From positions 3,413,690-3,477,689 of the forward strand of contig NZ_DS999213.1 in assembly GCF_000156335.1 (NCBI RefSeq): a stretch of 64,000 nt of DNA, given 5' to 3'. The position numbers and the translations under genes were made by a program. How positions within the stretch are numbered: position 1 is the first letter of the stretch; each line of letters begins with the position of its first letter. This document shows positions 31,213 through 40,923 of the stretch, piece by piece. The DNA is from Roseobacter sp. GAI101. Lineage in GTDB: Bacteria; Pseudomonadota; Alphaproteobacteria; Rhodobacterales; Rhodobacteraceae. Under the pieces are notes generated by a model that was given only the letters and a program-made list of their open reading frames with translations, made no database searches and was not told where the DNA came from.

Positions 31213-31630
31213 TACCCGCACCGCCAAATGCCACATCAATCAGCGTATCCGGCTTGACCCGCAAACCTGCCATCTGATCGCGGGTGACCCAGCGGCGGTC
31301 GGTGACGACCCGGTCGACATCCTGCCAGTCCGCGTCGATCAGGGGCGACCCGATGATCCGGCAGTGAAAATACACATCCACCTGATGAAACCCGCGGTCG
31401 GGATCATGAAATTCATTCACCAGACAGGGCAGGCCGACATCGACCCGCAATCCTGTTTCCTCGAACACTTCGCGCATCAGGTTGTCATGCAGGGATGCGC
31501 CAAGTTCGACCCCGCCGCCGGGCGCGCACATCAGATCGCTTTGCCCGTCAGGATAGGCATTCACCAACAGCAGGCGGTCTTGGTGCAGGATCACCGCGCG
31601 CACCGCCAGTCTTGGGCTGTTTGGGGCCAT
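31178..31630 (-). CDS. NUDIX hydrolase
   Basis: The protein is about 150 residues with a complete Nudix box (GGGVELGASLHDN followed by LMREVFEETGLRV: the GX5EX7REUXEEXGU pattern). It should cleave a nucleoside diphosphate linked to another moiety; the substrate is not predictable. ATG 31630 has GGAAAG upstream; ATG 31666 is an alternative that adds 12 residues. The 3' end overlaps the DMT gene by 35 nt tail to tail. Confidence 0.85.
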   Translation of the reverse strand: MAPNSPRLAVRAVILHQDRLLLVNAYPDGQSDLMCAPGGGVELGASLHDNLMREVFEETGLRVDVGLPCLVNEFHDPDRGFHQVDVYFHCRIIGSPLIDADWQDVDRVVTDRRWVTRDQMAGLRVKPDTLIDVAFGGAGITYDPLELILR

Positions 31631-31701
31631 TTGCGAAACTTTCCATTCCAGATATCGCCAAACCATTTCACACCACGGGATTTCAGTCTATCTGATCGTT
31701 C

Positions 31702-32511
31702 ATGAAAACACGATTTGCCCCGCTGATCTTCCTGTTGGCCATCTCAGGCCAGGCGACCGCGCAACCGACCCTGGAAAATGCAGGCGTCGGGCGCTGCGTG
31801 GTGCTGTTGCACGGGTTGGCGCGCACCGAAACATCCTTTGCGGTGATGGAGGCAGCGCTCGAGACCGAGGGCTATAAAATCGTCCGCCCCGGTTACCCCT
31901 CGACAGAGGCTCCGGTCGAGGCATTGACCCGCCAAACCCTGCCCGACGCCGTCGCAGCCTGCGGGACAGACAAGGTCGACTTCGTGACCCATTCCATGGG
32001 CGGCATCCTCTTGCGCCAATGGGTGGCCGAAGAGGGGGATGCCCGCGTCGGCCGTGTCGTGATGTTGGCACCCCCAAATCAAGGCAGCGAGGTGGTCGAT
32101 GCCTTGGGGGATTTCCCCGGGTTCGACTGGCTGAACGGCCCTGCGGGTGCGCAGATGGGGACAGGGGCGGATTCGTTGCCGCGCAAGCTGCCGCCGGTGA
32201 CCTTCGATCTTGGTGTGATTGCAGGCACGCAGTCGCTGAATCCTTATTTCTCTTCTCTTTTGCCGGGACGTGACGATGGCAAGGTTTCGGTGAAATCGAC
32301 AAGGGTGAAGGGCATGCGTGACTTCTTGATGCTGCCTGTGACCCATACTTTCATGATGCTGAACCCCACGGTGATCGCCCAGACCATGGCCTATCTGAAC
32401 ACTGGAAAGTTTGACCGTTCGTTGACCTTTGTGGACGCCGTTCTTGATTCCATCGGCTGCCCCACGGGGGATTGCCTGCCGGGTGCGGAGGATGACAATG
32501 CTAAGCCTTGA
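31702..32511 (+). CDS. Secreted alpha/beta hydrolase (lipase-like)
   Basis: The protein has 269 residues with a signal peptide (cut near ATAQ, residue 21). The lipase-type motifs are VLLHGLART (oxyanion) and THSMGG (Ser98). VTHTFMM contributes a candidate histidine. Exported lipase/esterase or phospholipase activity is inferred. The next gene starts 14 nt before its stop, so the two are co-translated. Confidence 0.82.
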   Translation: MKTRFAPLIFLLAISGQATAQPTLENAGVGRCVVLLHGLARTETSFAVMEAALETEGYKIVRPGYPSTEAPVEALTRQTLPDAVAACGTDKVDFVTHSMGGILLRQWVAEEGDARVGRVVMLAPPNQGSEVVDALGDFPGFDWLNGPAGAQMGTGADSLPRKLPPVTFDLGVIAGTQSLNPYFSSLLPGRDDGKVSVKSTRVKGMRDFLMLPVTHTFMMLNPTVIAQTMAYLNTGKFDRSLTFVDAVLDSIGCPTGDCLPGAEDDNAKP

Positions 32512-33640
32512 TTTAACCGGTGCGCAGGTCTTGGGCCAAGGCGGGCTGGACCGGCGCGCGCTGTCCATTGCCGAGGGTATGATCGTCGACGCGCCGCAAA
32601 AACGCGCGGTCGATCTGGGCGGTTACATGATCCTGCCGGGCATTGTCGATGTGCATGGCGACGGGTTCGAACGTCATCTGGCCCCGCGTCGCGGCGCGAT
32701 GAAGACGCTCTCGGAAGGGTTGGTCGCTGCCGAGGCTGAATTGGCCGCCAACGGCATCACCACCGCCGTGCTGGCGCAATTCGTCAGTTGGGAAGGCGGT
32801 TTGCGCGGGCCAGAATTTGCGAAACAGGTGTTTGAAGCGATGCGCGCCACGGCCCCCGGATTGGTGACCGACCTGCGCGGGCAATTGCGTTTCGAGACAC
32901 ACATGCTTGATCTGCACGAGCAAATCCCCGGTCTGCTGGCAGATTGGGGGCTGTCGTATATCGTATTCAACGACCATCTCCCCCACGCGCGGCTGGCTGA
33001 AGGGCGCGTGCCGAAACGTATGGTAGCCCAAGCGTTAAAGGCGGGGCGTAATCCGGATGCGCATTTGAAACTGATGCAGGAGCTGCATGGTCAAAGTGCT
33101 GATGTGCCTGCGGCCCTGGACGCGCTTTGTGCGACCCTCGCGGCGCAAGGCGTACAGATGGGCAGCCATGATGACACAACGGCCGACGGGCGTGCAGCAT
33201 GGCGCGCGCGCGGCGTGATGGTCGCGGAATTCCCCGAAACGCTCGCGGCTGCCGAGGCTGCAACGGCGGCCGGTGATCTCGTTGTGCTGGGATCGCCGAA
33301 CGTGGTTCGGGGCGGGTCGCATAACGGGAATGTTTCAGCGGTCGATCTGATCATGATGGGGGTCGGTGCGGCCTTGGCGTCGGATTACCACTATCCGTCG
33401 CCACGGCGTGCGGCATTCATGCTGGCCGACAGCGGGGTTTTGCCGCTGGCCGATGCATGGCGGCTGGTGTCAGCAGGGCCTGCCGCCGTTCTGGGGCTTG
33501 CCGATCGCGGCGATTTGTTGCCCGACATGCGTGCCGATCTGGTGGTTCTGGATGCAAAGACGCGCCGCGTCGCCATGACGATGGCAGGCGGGCGCGTCAG
33601 CTATATGTCAGGCGATATTGCGCTGCGCTTTACCGCTTGA
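32498..33640 (+). CDS. phnM: PhnM-like alpha-D-ribose 1-methylphosphonate 5-triphosphate diphosphatase
   Basis: The amidohydrolase-fold protein has 380 residues. [34 protein letters not shown] and [14 protein letters not shown] line up with PhnM of the carbon-phosphorus lyase pathway. GGAGGA sits 5 nt before ATG 32498, which decides against ATG 32492. No phnGHIJKL genes are in the window, so it may act as a related phosphohydrolase. It overlaps the secreted hydrolase by 14 nt and purK by 11 nt tail to tail. Confidence 0.8.
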   Translation: MLSLDLTGAQVLGQGGLDRRALSIAEGMIVDAPQKRAVDLGGYMILPGIVDVHGDGFERHLAPRRGAMKTLSEGLVAAEAELAANGITTAVLAQFVSWEGGLRGPEFAKQVFEAMRATAPGLVTDLRGQLRFETHMLDLHEQIPGLLADWGLSYIVFNDHLPHARLAEGRVPKRMVAQALKAGRNPDAHLKLMQELHGQSADVPAALDALCATLAAQGVQMGSHDDTTADGRAAWRARGVMVAEFPETLAAAEAATAAGDLVVLGSPNVVRGGSHNGNVSAVDLIMMGVGAALASDYHYPSPRRAAFMLADSGVLPLADAWRLVSAGPAAVLGLADRGDLLPDMRADLVVLDAKTRRVAMTMAGGRVSYMSGDIALRFTA

Positions 33641-34697
33641 TGATATTGACGTGGCCCATCTTGCGGCCCGCCTTGACGTCCGCCTTGCCATAAAGATGCA
33701 AGGCCGTGTCACGCTGTTTGGCCAGCGCCGGAACACGGTCCATATCGTCGCCGATCAGGTTTTCCATAACCACATCCGCATAACGGCTGCCGTCGCCCAA
33801 GGGCCAGCCGGTGATCGCCCGGATGTGCTGTTCGAACTGGTCGACTGTACAGCCGTTTTGCGTCCAATGGCCCGAGTTGTGCACGCGCGGCGCGATTTCA
33901 TTGACGATAAAACCTTGCGGCGTCACGAAAAGCTCGACCCCGAGCACACCGACATAGTCCAGCGCGTTCAATATCTTGGCGGCCAGCAACACGGCATCGG
34001 TGCGCTGCGCTGCGCTGAGGCGGGCAGGGACGGTGGTTGTGTGCAAAATCCCGTCGCGGTGCACATTTTCGCCGGGATCGAAACACGCTACATCGCCCGA
34101 CGCACTGCGCGCGGCAATCACGGAAACCTCGATCGAGAAATCAACAAAGCCTTCCAGCACGGCAGGGCTGCCGGCCATATCGGCCCAGGCCGTCGCCGCA
34201 TCATCGACACTGCGCAGGCGGGACTGTCCCTTGCCATCATAGCCGAAACGGCGGGTCTTCAGGATAGAGGGGGCCCCGATGGTCTGCATCGCCGCCTTAA
34301 GATCGGCGGCATTGGCGATGTCGGCAAAGGGGGCGACGTTCAGGCCCAACCCCTCAAGAAAGGTTTTTTCGGTCAGGCGGTCCTGGCTGGTGCGCAGCGC
34401 CTCGCGGTTTGGGTGGATCGGCGTGATGGCTTCGATCACATCCAGCGCATCGGTGGGGATGTTCTCGAATTCGAACGTGACGATATCGACGGCTTTGGCA
34501 AAGGCGGTTAGCGCCGCCACATCGTCATAGGCTGCGGTGGTCACCGCGTGGGCAACATCTGCGGCGGGCGGGTTTGCACCGGGTTCAAAGATATGGGTGC
34601 GAAAGCCAAGGCGTGCCGCGGCGACCGACAGCATGCGCCCCAACTGGCCGCCGCCCAGAATACCGATGATGGCCCCGGTGGGAAGTGGATCAGTCAT
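33630..34697 (-). CDS. purK: 5-(carboxyamino)imidazole ribonucleotide synthase
   Basis: The ATP-grasp enzyme has 355 residues and carboxylates AIR to N5-CAIR in purine synthesis. The N-terminal dinucleotide-like [14 protein letters not shown]-grasp strands ([15 protein letters not shown]) and [14 protein letters not shown] are conserved. It overlaps purE by 8 nt, giving a purEK pair. The end overlaps the convergent phnM-like gene by 11 nt. Confidence 0.95.
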   Translation of the reverse strand: MTDPLPTGAIIGILGGGQLGRMLSVAAARLGFRTHIFEPGANPPAADVAHAVTTAAYDDVAALTAFAKAVDIVTFEFENIPTDALDVIEAITPIHPNREALRTSQDRLTEKTFLEGLGLNVAPFADIANAADLKAAMQTIGAPSILKTRRFGYDGKGQSRLRSVDDAATAWADMAGSPAVLEGFVDFSIEVSVIAARSASGDVACFDPGENVHRDGILHTTTVPARLSAAQRTDAVLLAAKILNALDYVGVLGVELFVTPQGFIVNEIAPRVHNSGHWTQNGCTVDQFEQHIRAITGWPLGDGSRYADVVMENLIGDDMDRVPALAKQRDTALHLYGKADVKAGRKMGHVNIIKR

Positions 34698-35178
34698 CAG
34701 AAGGCTCCTGCGGGATGGAGGCGCTCAGTGCGGCGCGCCAGTCGTCCAGACGTTTTGCAAGGGCAGCGTCTTGCAGGGCCAGAATACCCGCCGCCATCAA
34801 GGCAGCGTTGGCGGCACCCGCCGCGCCGATTGCCATGGTCGCAACGGGAAAGCCGCGGGGCATTTGCAAAATGGAATAAAGCGAATCGACCCCTGACAGC
34901 GCCTTGGTCTGGACCGGCACGCCGATCACCGGCACGCGGGTCTTGGACGCCATCATGCCGGGCAGATGCGCGGCCCCGCCGGCACCGGCAATGATCACCT
35001 GCAAGCCGCGATCCACGGCCGTCTTGCCATAGTCCCACAGCCGGTCGGGTGTGCGGTGGGCGGACACGATCTTGGCCTCGTAGGCGATGCCCAGTTCATC
35101 CAGCAGGGTTGCTGCCTCGCGCATGGTGCTCCAGTCAGATTGGGAACCCATAATAATGCCGACGGGGGGATTTTCCAT
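34690..35178 (-). CDS. purE: 5-(carboxyamino)imidazole ribonucleotide mutase
   Basis: The 162-residue class I PurE moves the carboxylate from N5-CAIR to C4. It has GSQSDWSTM (phosphate binding), [12 protein letters not shown] and [10 protein letters not shown]. It is first in purEK. The length is normal and the 8-nt overlap supports coupled translation. Confidence 0.95.
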   Translation of the reverse strand: MENPPVGIIMGSQSDWSTMREAATLLDELGIAYEAKIVSAHRTPDRLWDYGKTAVDRGLQVIIAGAGGAAHLPGMMASKTRVPVIGVPVQTKALSGVDSLYSILQMPRGFPVATMAIGAAGAANAALMAAGILALQDAALAKRLDDWRAALSASIPQEPSDD

Positions 35179-35260
35179 TGAGGGGAAGCCTTTGTAAGAT
35201 CGCGTTTAAAGCGCGCACTATAGCCATCATGGATGGGGTGGCAATCCGCGGTTGCGGCAC

Positions 35261-35485
35261 TTAGGCGGTAATATCAGGGGTCAGACGATCTTCGATCTGG
35301 GCAATCAGGTCTTTCAACCGCAATTTACGCTTTTTCCAGCGCTGCAGGGTCAGTTGATCACCGGTGCCTTTTTCCGCCAGCGCATGGATTGCTTCGTCAA
35401 GATCACGGTGTTCGCGGCGGAATACTTCAAGCTCCACGCGCAACACGTCATCGTTTTTCATCGACAGGTCAGAGGGGGCGTTCAT
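35261..35485 (-). CDS. YdcH family protein (DUF465)
   Basis: The 74-residue protein is a highly charged helical hairpin: VFRREHRDLDEAIHALAEKG, then RWKKRKLRLKDLIAQIEDRL. This is the DUF465 pattern, found as small cytosolic proteins of unknown role. The start could also be the internal Met at residue 9. It lies between purE and the divergent heat-shock gene hsp20. Confidence 0.82.
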   Translation of the reverse strand: MNAPSDLSMKNDDVLRVELEVFRREHRDLDEAIHALAEKGTGDQLTLQRWKKRKLRLKDLIAQIEDRLTPDITA

Positions 35486-35550
35486 AAGGCTTGCTGATTC
35501 TTTCGCTACTTAGGACTGTTAACATAAGCGTTAGCCTTTCGTTGGCATAG

Positions 35551-35581
35551 CCCTTGCGTCTGACACGACTGCTCCCCATAT
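35551..35581 (+). promoter_or_regulatory. Sigma32 (RpoH)-type promoter of hsp20
   Basis: CCCTTGCG at 35551-35558 and CCCCATAT at 35574-35581, 15 nt apart, match the heat-shock consensus closely. Transcription would start near 35588, giving a leader of about 60 nt before hsp20. Confidence 0.72.
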
Positions 35582-35649
35582 TTGACACAGAGGTCGCCAA
35601 TACTGGGGCCAACACGATTGACTGTCGCTTGGTTTAAAGGACGTGTCTT

Positions 35650-36066
35650 ATGACGAAATTAACGCTGGCTTCTTATCCCCATATGTTGGGATTCGAGCAA
35701 CTAGAGCAAGTGCTGGAACGCAGCGCGAAGGCCGGTAACGAAGGTTATCCGCCGTTCAACATCGAACAGACGTCGGATTACAGCTATCTGATCACACTTG
35801 CGGTTGCGGGCTTCGCCGAAGAAGACCTCGCGATTACGGTGGAAGATCGCCAGCTTGTGATTCGCGGCAGGCAGGCCGAAGGTCAGGACGGGCGGATTTT
35901 TCTGCACCGCGGGATTGCGGCGCGCCAGTTCCAACGGTCCTTTGTCTTGGCGGATGGTGTCGAAGTGGGCGAAGCCTTGATGGAAAACGGTCTGCTGCAT
36001 GTGGACCTGACCCGCGCCAAGCCGGAAAAAGTAGTGCAGACGATTAAAATCAGAAAAGGGGAATAA
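35650..36066 (+). CDS. Hsp20 family small heat-shock protein
   Basis: The 138-residue alpha-crystallin-domain protein binds unfolding proteins in the cytosol. The domain spans about 33-135, with ITLAVAGFAEEDLAITV, a RGIAARQFQRSFVLADGV loop and the LLHVDLTR strand. AAAGGA lies upstream of ATG. A sigma32-type promoter at 35551 suits heat induction. The IxI tail seen in many family members is present as IKI. The DUF1150 gene follows 1 nt later. Confidence 0.92.
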   Translation: MTKLTLASYPHMLGFEQLEQVLERSAKAGNEGYPPFNIEQTSDYSYLITLAVAGFAEEDLAITVEDRQLVIRGRQAEGQDGRIFLHRGIAARQFQRSFVLADGVEVGEALMENGLLHVDLTRAKPEKVVQTIKIRKGE

Positions 36067-36067
36067 G

Positions 36068-36286
36068 ATGCATAACGAAGATACTCATATTCAGGACCGG
36101 ACGGTTTACGTGAAGATGATCGCTGTCTCTGATCTGCCCCGCGAAGTGCGTGATCAGGCCGAAGGGCTGGAACAGCTTTATGCGGTTCACGATGCCGAAG
36201 GGCAGCAGTTGGCGCTGGTGGGTGACCGCAAGCTGGCGTTCAGCTTGGCGCGGGATCATGACTATGCGCCTGTGATGGCGCACTAA
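36068..36286 (+). CDS. DUF1150 family protein
   Basis: The 72-residue protein contains VYVKMIAVSDLPREVRDQ and LYAVHDAEGQQLALVGDRKLAF, typical of DUF1150. This family is small, alphaproteobacterial and commonly follows hsp20. It sits 1 nt after the hsp20 stop and should be expressed with it under heat shock. Function is unknown. Confidence 0.85.
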   Translation: MHNEDTHIQDRTVYVKMIAVSDLPREVRDQAEGLEQLYAVHDAEGQQLALVGDRKLAFSLARDHDYAPVMAH

Positions 36287-36312
36287 ACCCACTCATGCTT
36301 GTTTGATTTTGG

Positions 36313-36338
36313 AAGGCCGCGCGAGAGTGCGGCCTTTT
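36313..36338 (+). terminator. Terminator after hsp20-DUF1150
   Basis: AAGGCCGC pairs with GCGGCCTT (8 bp, 8-nt loop) followed by TT. It ends the heat-shock unit. Confidence 0.85.
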
Positions 36339-36389
36339 CTATTGAAAGGGTCGGCGCTAGACCCTTGGTGAACAAGAAAAGGTGCCCGC

Positions 36390-37250
36390 ATGTCTGATCC
36401 CGCAATTGCCGTCCTGCCGTATGGCAGCAAGCTGGGCAAGGCACTGGCGGCGCGGCCTCTTGATGATCTGATCTGGCCGTTGGGGCGGCCGGACCGGCTG
36501 GGGCAGGGGGGTGTGGCCGACCTCACCTGCGATGACCATCTGATCATCTACCCCAAGACCAACATGCATTTCCTGCCCGATCTTGGAACGCGCGCCCGTG
36601 TCACCGCCATGGTGGTTGAACCGTCAATTATCCACGCGCGGCATCTGCGCTGGCTGCGGCTGACATATCGGAGGTTTTTTCGGGTGATGAGCTATCACCA
36701 GCAGCTGTTGGACAGGATTCCCAACGGGTTGTTCCTGCCCTATGGCACCACCTGGGTGCCAGACTATCAGGGGCTGGACGTCAGCAAGACGCAGCACATG
36801 TCGCTGATCGCCTCGGCCAAGCGGGATCACATCGGACATCAGCTGCGCCACCGTCTGGTCGAACATGTTCAGGCGTCTGGCGCAGACGTTACCGTGCTGG
36901 GGCGCGGCTATGCGCCCTTCGACGACAAAAGCGACGGCTTGGCCCCTTACCGGTTCTCGATCGTGATCGAGAATGTGCGCGAACAGAATTACTTCAGTGA
37001 AAAGCTGGTGGATGCGGTGCTGTGCGAAACCGTGCCGATCTATTGGGGCTGCCCGAATATAGGCGACTTTATCGATACCGGCGGGATGATCCTGTGCCAG
37101 ACCGAAGAAGATGTGCAGCGCGCCATCGCGGGCGCATCTGTCGCGCAATACGACACCTTGATCCCGGCCCTGCGCGCGGCGAAACCGCAGGCCGCGGGCT
37201 TTGTCGATCTGGAAAGGCGGGCGGCTGAAACGTTAAAAGCCAGCCTGTGA
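36390..37250 (+). CDS. Glycosyltransferase family 10-like protein
   Basis: The 286-residue protein has a C-terminal block (YRFSIVIENVREQNYFSEKL, then VDAVLCETVPIYWGCPN) that matches the donor-binding region of family 10 fucosyltransferases. The N-terminal half is divergent. A role in surface polysaccharide or glycan decoration is inferred; donor sugar is unknown. The terminator stem covers its stop codon. Confidence 0.82.
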   Translation: MSDPAIAVLPYGSKLGKALAARPLDDLIWPLGRPDRLGQGGVADLTCDDHLIIYPKTNMHFLPDLGTRARVTAMVVEPSIIHARHLRWLRLTYRRFFRVMSYHQQLLDRIPNGLFLPYGTTWVPDYQGLDVSKTQHMSLIASAKRDHIGHQLRHRLVEHVQASGADVTVLGRGYAPFDDKSDGLAPYRFSIVIENVREQNYFSEKLVDAVLCETVPIYWGCPNIGDFIDTGGMILCQTEEDVQRAIAGASVAQYDTLIPALRAAKPQAAGFVDLERRAAETLKASL

Positions 37251-37262
37251 GGGCTGGCTTTT
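37235..37262 (+). terminator. Terminator overlapping the glycosyltransferase stop
   Basis: AAAAGCCAGCC pairs perfectly with GGCTGGCTTTT (11 bp, loop TGTGAG). The loop contains the TGA stop, so the hairpin forms at the very end of the coding region. Confidence 0.85.
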
Positions 37263-37292
37263 CTGTCAGTTTCAGTCGTCTTCAGGCTGTGA

Positions 37293-39005
37293 TCACGCTT
37301 TGATCAGGCCCATGCTTTCCAGCTTGAGCAGTACCTGATGCGCGCAGTTGTCGACATCAACATTCTCTGTCTCGACGCTGAGTTCGGGGTTTTCCGGAAC
37401 GTCATAGGGGTCTGAAATCCCTGTGAATTCCTTGATCTTTCCTTCGCGGGCCAGCTTGTACAGGCCTTTGCGATCCCGGCGTTCGCATTCCTCGATCGAG
37501 GTCGCGACGTGAATTTCCACAAAGGCACCGAAGTCTTCGACGTCTTCGCGCACGGCGCGGCGGGTGGTGGCATAGGGCGCGATCGGTGCACAGATCGCGA
37601 TGCCGCCGTTCTTGGTGATTTCACTTGCCACATAACCGATGCGGCGGATGTTGAGGTCGCGGTGTTCCTTGCTGAAACCCAGTTCGGACGACAGGTTTTT
37701 GCGCACGATGTCGCCATCCAGCAAGGTCACGGGGCGGCCGCCCATTTCCATCAGCTTGACCATCAAGGCATTGGCGATGGTGGATTTCCCCGAGCCGGAG
37801 AAGCCGGTGAAGAACACGGTAAAGCCTTGTTTGTTACGCGGCGGCTTGGTGCGGCGCAGTTCTGCCACAACCTCTGGAAAGGAGAACCATTCCGGAATTT
37901 CCAGACCTTCTTGCAGGCGGCGGCGCAGTTCGGTGCCCGAGATGTTCAGGATGGTGACGTCTTCTTTGTCCTTGATTTCGTCCATGGCTTCGTACTGGGC
38001 ACGCTCTGCGACCCAGACCATGTGTTTGAAGTCGACCATCTCGATGCTCATTTCTTCCTGATGTTCGCGGAACAGGTCCTGCGCATCATAGGGGCCGTAG
38101 AAATCTTCGCCTTTGGAGTTGTTACCGGGGCCCGCGTGATCGCGACCCACGATGAAATGCGTGCAGCCGTGGTTCTTGCGGATCAGACCGTGCCAGACCG
38201 CCTCGCGGGGGCCGGCCATGCGCATGGCAAGGTTCAGCAGGCTCATCGACGTGGTCGCGGCGGGGTATTTGTTCAGCACGGCCTCGTAGCAGCGCACGCG
38301 GGTAAAGTGGTCGACATCGCCGGGCTTGGTCAGGCCAACGACAGGATGGATCAGCAGGTTGGCCTGCGCTTCGCGGGCGGCGCGGAACGTCAGTTCCTGA
38401 TGCGCGCGGTGCAGCGGGTTACGGGTCTGGAACGCGACAACCTTGCGCCAGCCCATCTTGCGGAAATAGGTGCGCAATTCGTTGGGCGTGTCACGACGCG
38501 CCTTGAAGTCATAGTGAACAGGCTGCTGGATGCCCGTGACCGGACCGCCCAGATAGACGTTGCCAGCAGTGTTGTGCAGGTAGTTCACGGCAGGGTGGGC
38601 GCTGTCATCGGCACCGAATACTTTTTCCGCTTCATTCGCCTTGTTGGGCGTCCAGCGGTCGGTGACGGTCATGATCGCAAGGATCACGCCTTCCTGGTCG
38701 CGCAGCGCGATGTCCTGGCCAATCTCCAGACCTTCGGCGAACTTATCGGACACATCCAGGTTGATTGGCATCGGCCACAGCGATCCATCTGCCAGACGCA
38801 TGTTTTCCACGACGCTGTTGTAGTCTTCTTCGGTCAGAAACCCCTTGAGAGGATTGAAGCCGCCGTTCATCAGCAATTCGAGATCGCAAATCTGGCGGGG
38901 TGTCAGATCATGGCTGACCAAATTGCCAGCCTCAACCTTCAGTTTCTGGGCCGAATCGTAAGACACATAAAGTTCGGGGATCGGGGCAAGGTTGGACGTC
39001 TGCAT
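37293..39005 (-). CDS. Bifunctional sulfate adenylyltransferase / adenylylsulfate kinase
   Basis: This 570-residue fusion joins ATP sulfurylase (about 1-390) and APS kinase (about 395-570). The sulfurylase site has QTRNPLHRAHQEL (His199, His202) and GRDHAGPG (287-294). The kinase P-loop is GFSGSGKST (401-409). Together they make PAPS from sulfate and ATP in one polypeptide. A frame extension to 39053 is rejected; ATG 39005 has GAGAA upstream. The order sulfurylase-kinase is the Roseobacter form. Confidence 0.93.
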   Translation of the reverse strand: MQTSNLAPIPELYVSYDSAQKLKVEAGNLVSHDLTPRQICDLELLMNGGFNPLKGFLTEEDYNSVVENMRLADGSLWPMPINLDVSDKFAEGLEIGQDIALRDQEGVILAIMTVTDRWTPNKANEAEKVFGADDSAHPAVNYLHNTAGNVYLGGPVTGIQQPVHYDFKARRDTPNELRTYFRKMGWRKVVAFQTRNPLHRAHQELTFRAAREAQANLLIHPVVGLTKPGDVDHFTRVRCYEAVLNKYPAATTSMSLLNLAMRMAGPREAVWHGLIRKNHGCTHFIVGRDHAGPGNNSKGEDFYGPYDAQDLFREHQEEMSIEMVDFKHMVWVAERAQYEAMDEIKDKEDVTILNISGTELRRRLQEGLEIPEWFSFPEVVAELRRTKPPRNKQGFTVFFTGFSGSGKSTIANALMVKLMEMGGRPVTLLDGDIVRKNLSSELGFSKEHRDLNIRRIGYVASEITKNGGIAICAPIAPYATTRRAVREDVEDFGAFVEIHVATSIEECERRDRKGLYKLAREGKIKEFTGISDPYDVPENPELSVETENVDVDNCAHQVLLKLESMGLIKA

Positions 39006-39043
39006 GAGATTCTCGCAATTAATTAGGGTCAATGAACAGTTGA

Positions 39044-39062
39044 GGCGGGTCATAAACCCGCC
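39044..39062. promoter_or_regulatory. Small hairpin in the sat-cysC leader
   Basis: GGCGGGT pairs with ACCCGCC (7 bp, loop CATAA) 39 nt upstream of the sat-cysC start. There is no T-run, so it is not a clear terminator; it may be leader structure or the end of the trxB transcript. Confidence 0.35.
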
Positions 39063-39173
39063 CCGCTCCGCTAATCAAGTCTTGCGACCTGTTTACGGCA
39101 ATTTACGGACAAAGGCGTGGATTTTGTCCCAATCCGGCAACGCTATTCCAGCAAAGGGGGTCTACCCCGAATG

Positions 39174-40178
39174 TTATGCGTCGGTTTTGACCTCTGCACC
39201 GTAACCCAGGGGCAAAGAGGTGTCCTTTCCTTCGTCGTCGCCTACTTCGGCCAGGAAACGTTCCGCCTCAAGCGCGGCCATGCATCCCATGCCTGCGCTG
39301 GTGACAGCCTGGCGGTATTTGTGGTCAGTCAGATCGCCCGCCGCAAACACGCCGGGGATGGATGTTTCGGTGCTGTCAGGCTTGGTCACGACATAGCCGC
39401 CCATATGGGTTTCCAGCACATCCTTGACCAACTCATTCGCGGGCGCATGACCAATGGCCACGAAAACACCTTTGCACGCGATATCCGTAATCTCGCCGGT
39501 GTTTACGTTCTTCACCTTGACGCCTTCGACCCCAAGCGGGGCATCGGTGCCATAAACTTCCTCGAGCTGGTGGAACCACAACGGCTCGATCTTGGGGTTT
39601 TTCATCAACCGGTCGATCAGAATTTTTTCGGCACGCAGTTCATCGCGGCGGTGGATCAGCGTGACCTTCGAGGCGAAGTTGGTCAGGAACAGCGCTTCTT
39701 CCACGGCTGTGTTACCGCCGCCGATCACGACGATTTCCTGATTGCGATAGAAAAATCCGTCGCAGGTGGCGCAGGCCGAGACGCCGAAGCCCTTGAACTT
39801 TTCTTCTGTTTCAAGGCCAAGCCACTTGGCGCGGGCACCGGTGGCCAAAATCACCGCATCCGCCACATAGGTGGTACCGCTATCCCCCTTGGCATGAAAC
39901 GGGCGGCTTGACAGGTCCAGATCGGTGATGATGTCGCCGATGATCTCGGTGCCCATCGCCTTGGCGTGATCCTGCATCCGGATCATCAGGTCGGGACCTT
40001 GGACTTCGCTGTCGCCGGGCCAGTTCTCGACTTCGGTGGTCGTTGTCAGCTGGCCACCGGGTTCGATGCCCTGCACCAGGATCGGATCCAGCATGGCGCG
40101 GCTGGCATAGACGCCGGCGGTATAGCCCGCAGGGCCTGAGCCGATAATCAAAAGCTTGGTTTTGCGTGTTTCGGCCAT
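39174..40178 (-). CDS. trxB: Thioredoxin-disulfide reductase
   Basis: The 334-residue flavoprotein reduces thioredoxin with NADPH. FAD loop GSGPAG at 13-18, NADP loop GGGNTA at 153-158 and the redox pair Cys136/Cys139 in [10 protein letters not shown] are present. The frame extends upstream to 40259 without support; [18 protein letters not shown] is the family start. An Lrp-type regulator is divergent from it, an arrangement suggesting local control. Confidence 0.94.
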   Translation of the reverse strand: MAETRKTKLLIIGSGPAGYTAGVYASRAMLDPILVQGIEPGGQLTTTTEVENWPGDSEVQGPDLMIRMQDHAKAMGTEIIGDIITDLDLSSRPFHAKGDSGTTYVADAVILATGARAKWLGLETEEKFKGFGVSACATCDGFFYRNQEIVVIGGGNTAVEEALFLTNFASKVTLIHRRDELRAEKILIDRLMKNPKIEPLWFHQLEEVYGTDAPLGVEGVKVKNVNTGEITDIACKGVFVAIGHAPANELVKDVLETHMGGYVVTKPDSTETSIPGVFAAGDLTDHKYRQAVTSAGMGCMAALEAERFLAEVGDDEGKDTSLPLGYGAEVKTDA

Positions 40179-40394
40179 GTGAAGCCCCTTGATGGATAAA
40201 TGAAAGAATTGAGGTTTATATAGCGCTCCGACAGGTTGCCTTAAACCCCAAGTTTGCATATCAGCCCTGCATGCACCGCCGGGATCGCCCGCACACCTAT
40301 TTTCTGGATATCGTCGGGGTATTGCACCCTAACGAAAGAATATTGCGCCTAGCAACGGTAGTGCTATAACAATCGAAAATATACTGGGGGCTTT

Positions 40395-40895
40395 ATGGCG
40401 GGGACGCGGCTTGATCCGATTGATCGGAAGATTTTAGCCGAATTGCAGGCAGACGGTCGGATGACCAACGTCGAACTTGCAAAACGTGTTGGGATTTCTG
40501 CACCCCCTTGTCTGCGGCGTGTGCGCACCCTTGAGGAAAGCGGCTATATCCGCGGCTACCACGCTGACGTGAATGCCCGTGAACTGGGGTTCGAAGTACA
40601 GGTCTTCGCGATGGTTGGCTTGGCCAGCCAGGCAGAATCGGACCTGACCGCATTCGAGGCCAAATGCCGCGAATGGCCCTTGGTCCGCGAATGCCACATG
40701 CTGAACGGTGAGGTCGATTTCATCTTGAAATGCGTGTCACCGGATCTGTCGAGCTTTCAAAGCTTCCTTACGGGGCAGTTGTTGACCACGCCCAATGTTG
40801 CCAGCGTAAAGACCAGCCTGGTGATCCGCCCGGCCAAGGACGAACCCGGCGTGCCGTTCGACGTATTGGAAACCCGGCTCAGCACCAAGGCCTGA
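40395..40895 (+). CDS. Lrp/AsnC family transcriptional regulator
   Basis: The 166-residue protein has an N-terminal helix-turn-helix (about 24-44, MTNVELAKRVGISAPPCLRR) and a C-terminal RAM domain (VFAMVGLASQAESD, FILKCVSPDLSSFQSFL) that binds an amino-acid effector and mediates oligomers. It is divergent from trxB across 216 nt, where its operators should lie. The effector is unknown. Confidence 0.9.
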   Translation: MAGTRLDPIDRKILAELQADGRMTNVELAKRVGISAPPCLRRVRTLEESGYIRGYHADVNARELGFEVQVFAMVGLASQAESDLTAFEAKCREWPLVRECHMLNGEVDFILKCVSPDLSSFQSFLTGQLLTTPNVASVKTSLVIRPAKDEPGVPFDVLETRLSTKA

Positions 40896-40923
40896 CGTAG
40901 GCCCCATCTAATGCAAGGGCTGG

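Noticed and set aside
37509..39026. A 505-codon plus-strand frame opposite sat-cysC
   Set aside because: Shadow of the bifunctional enzyme; no start signals.
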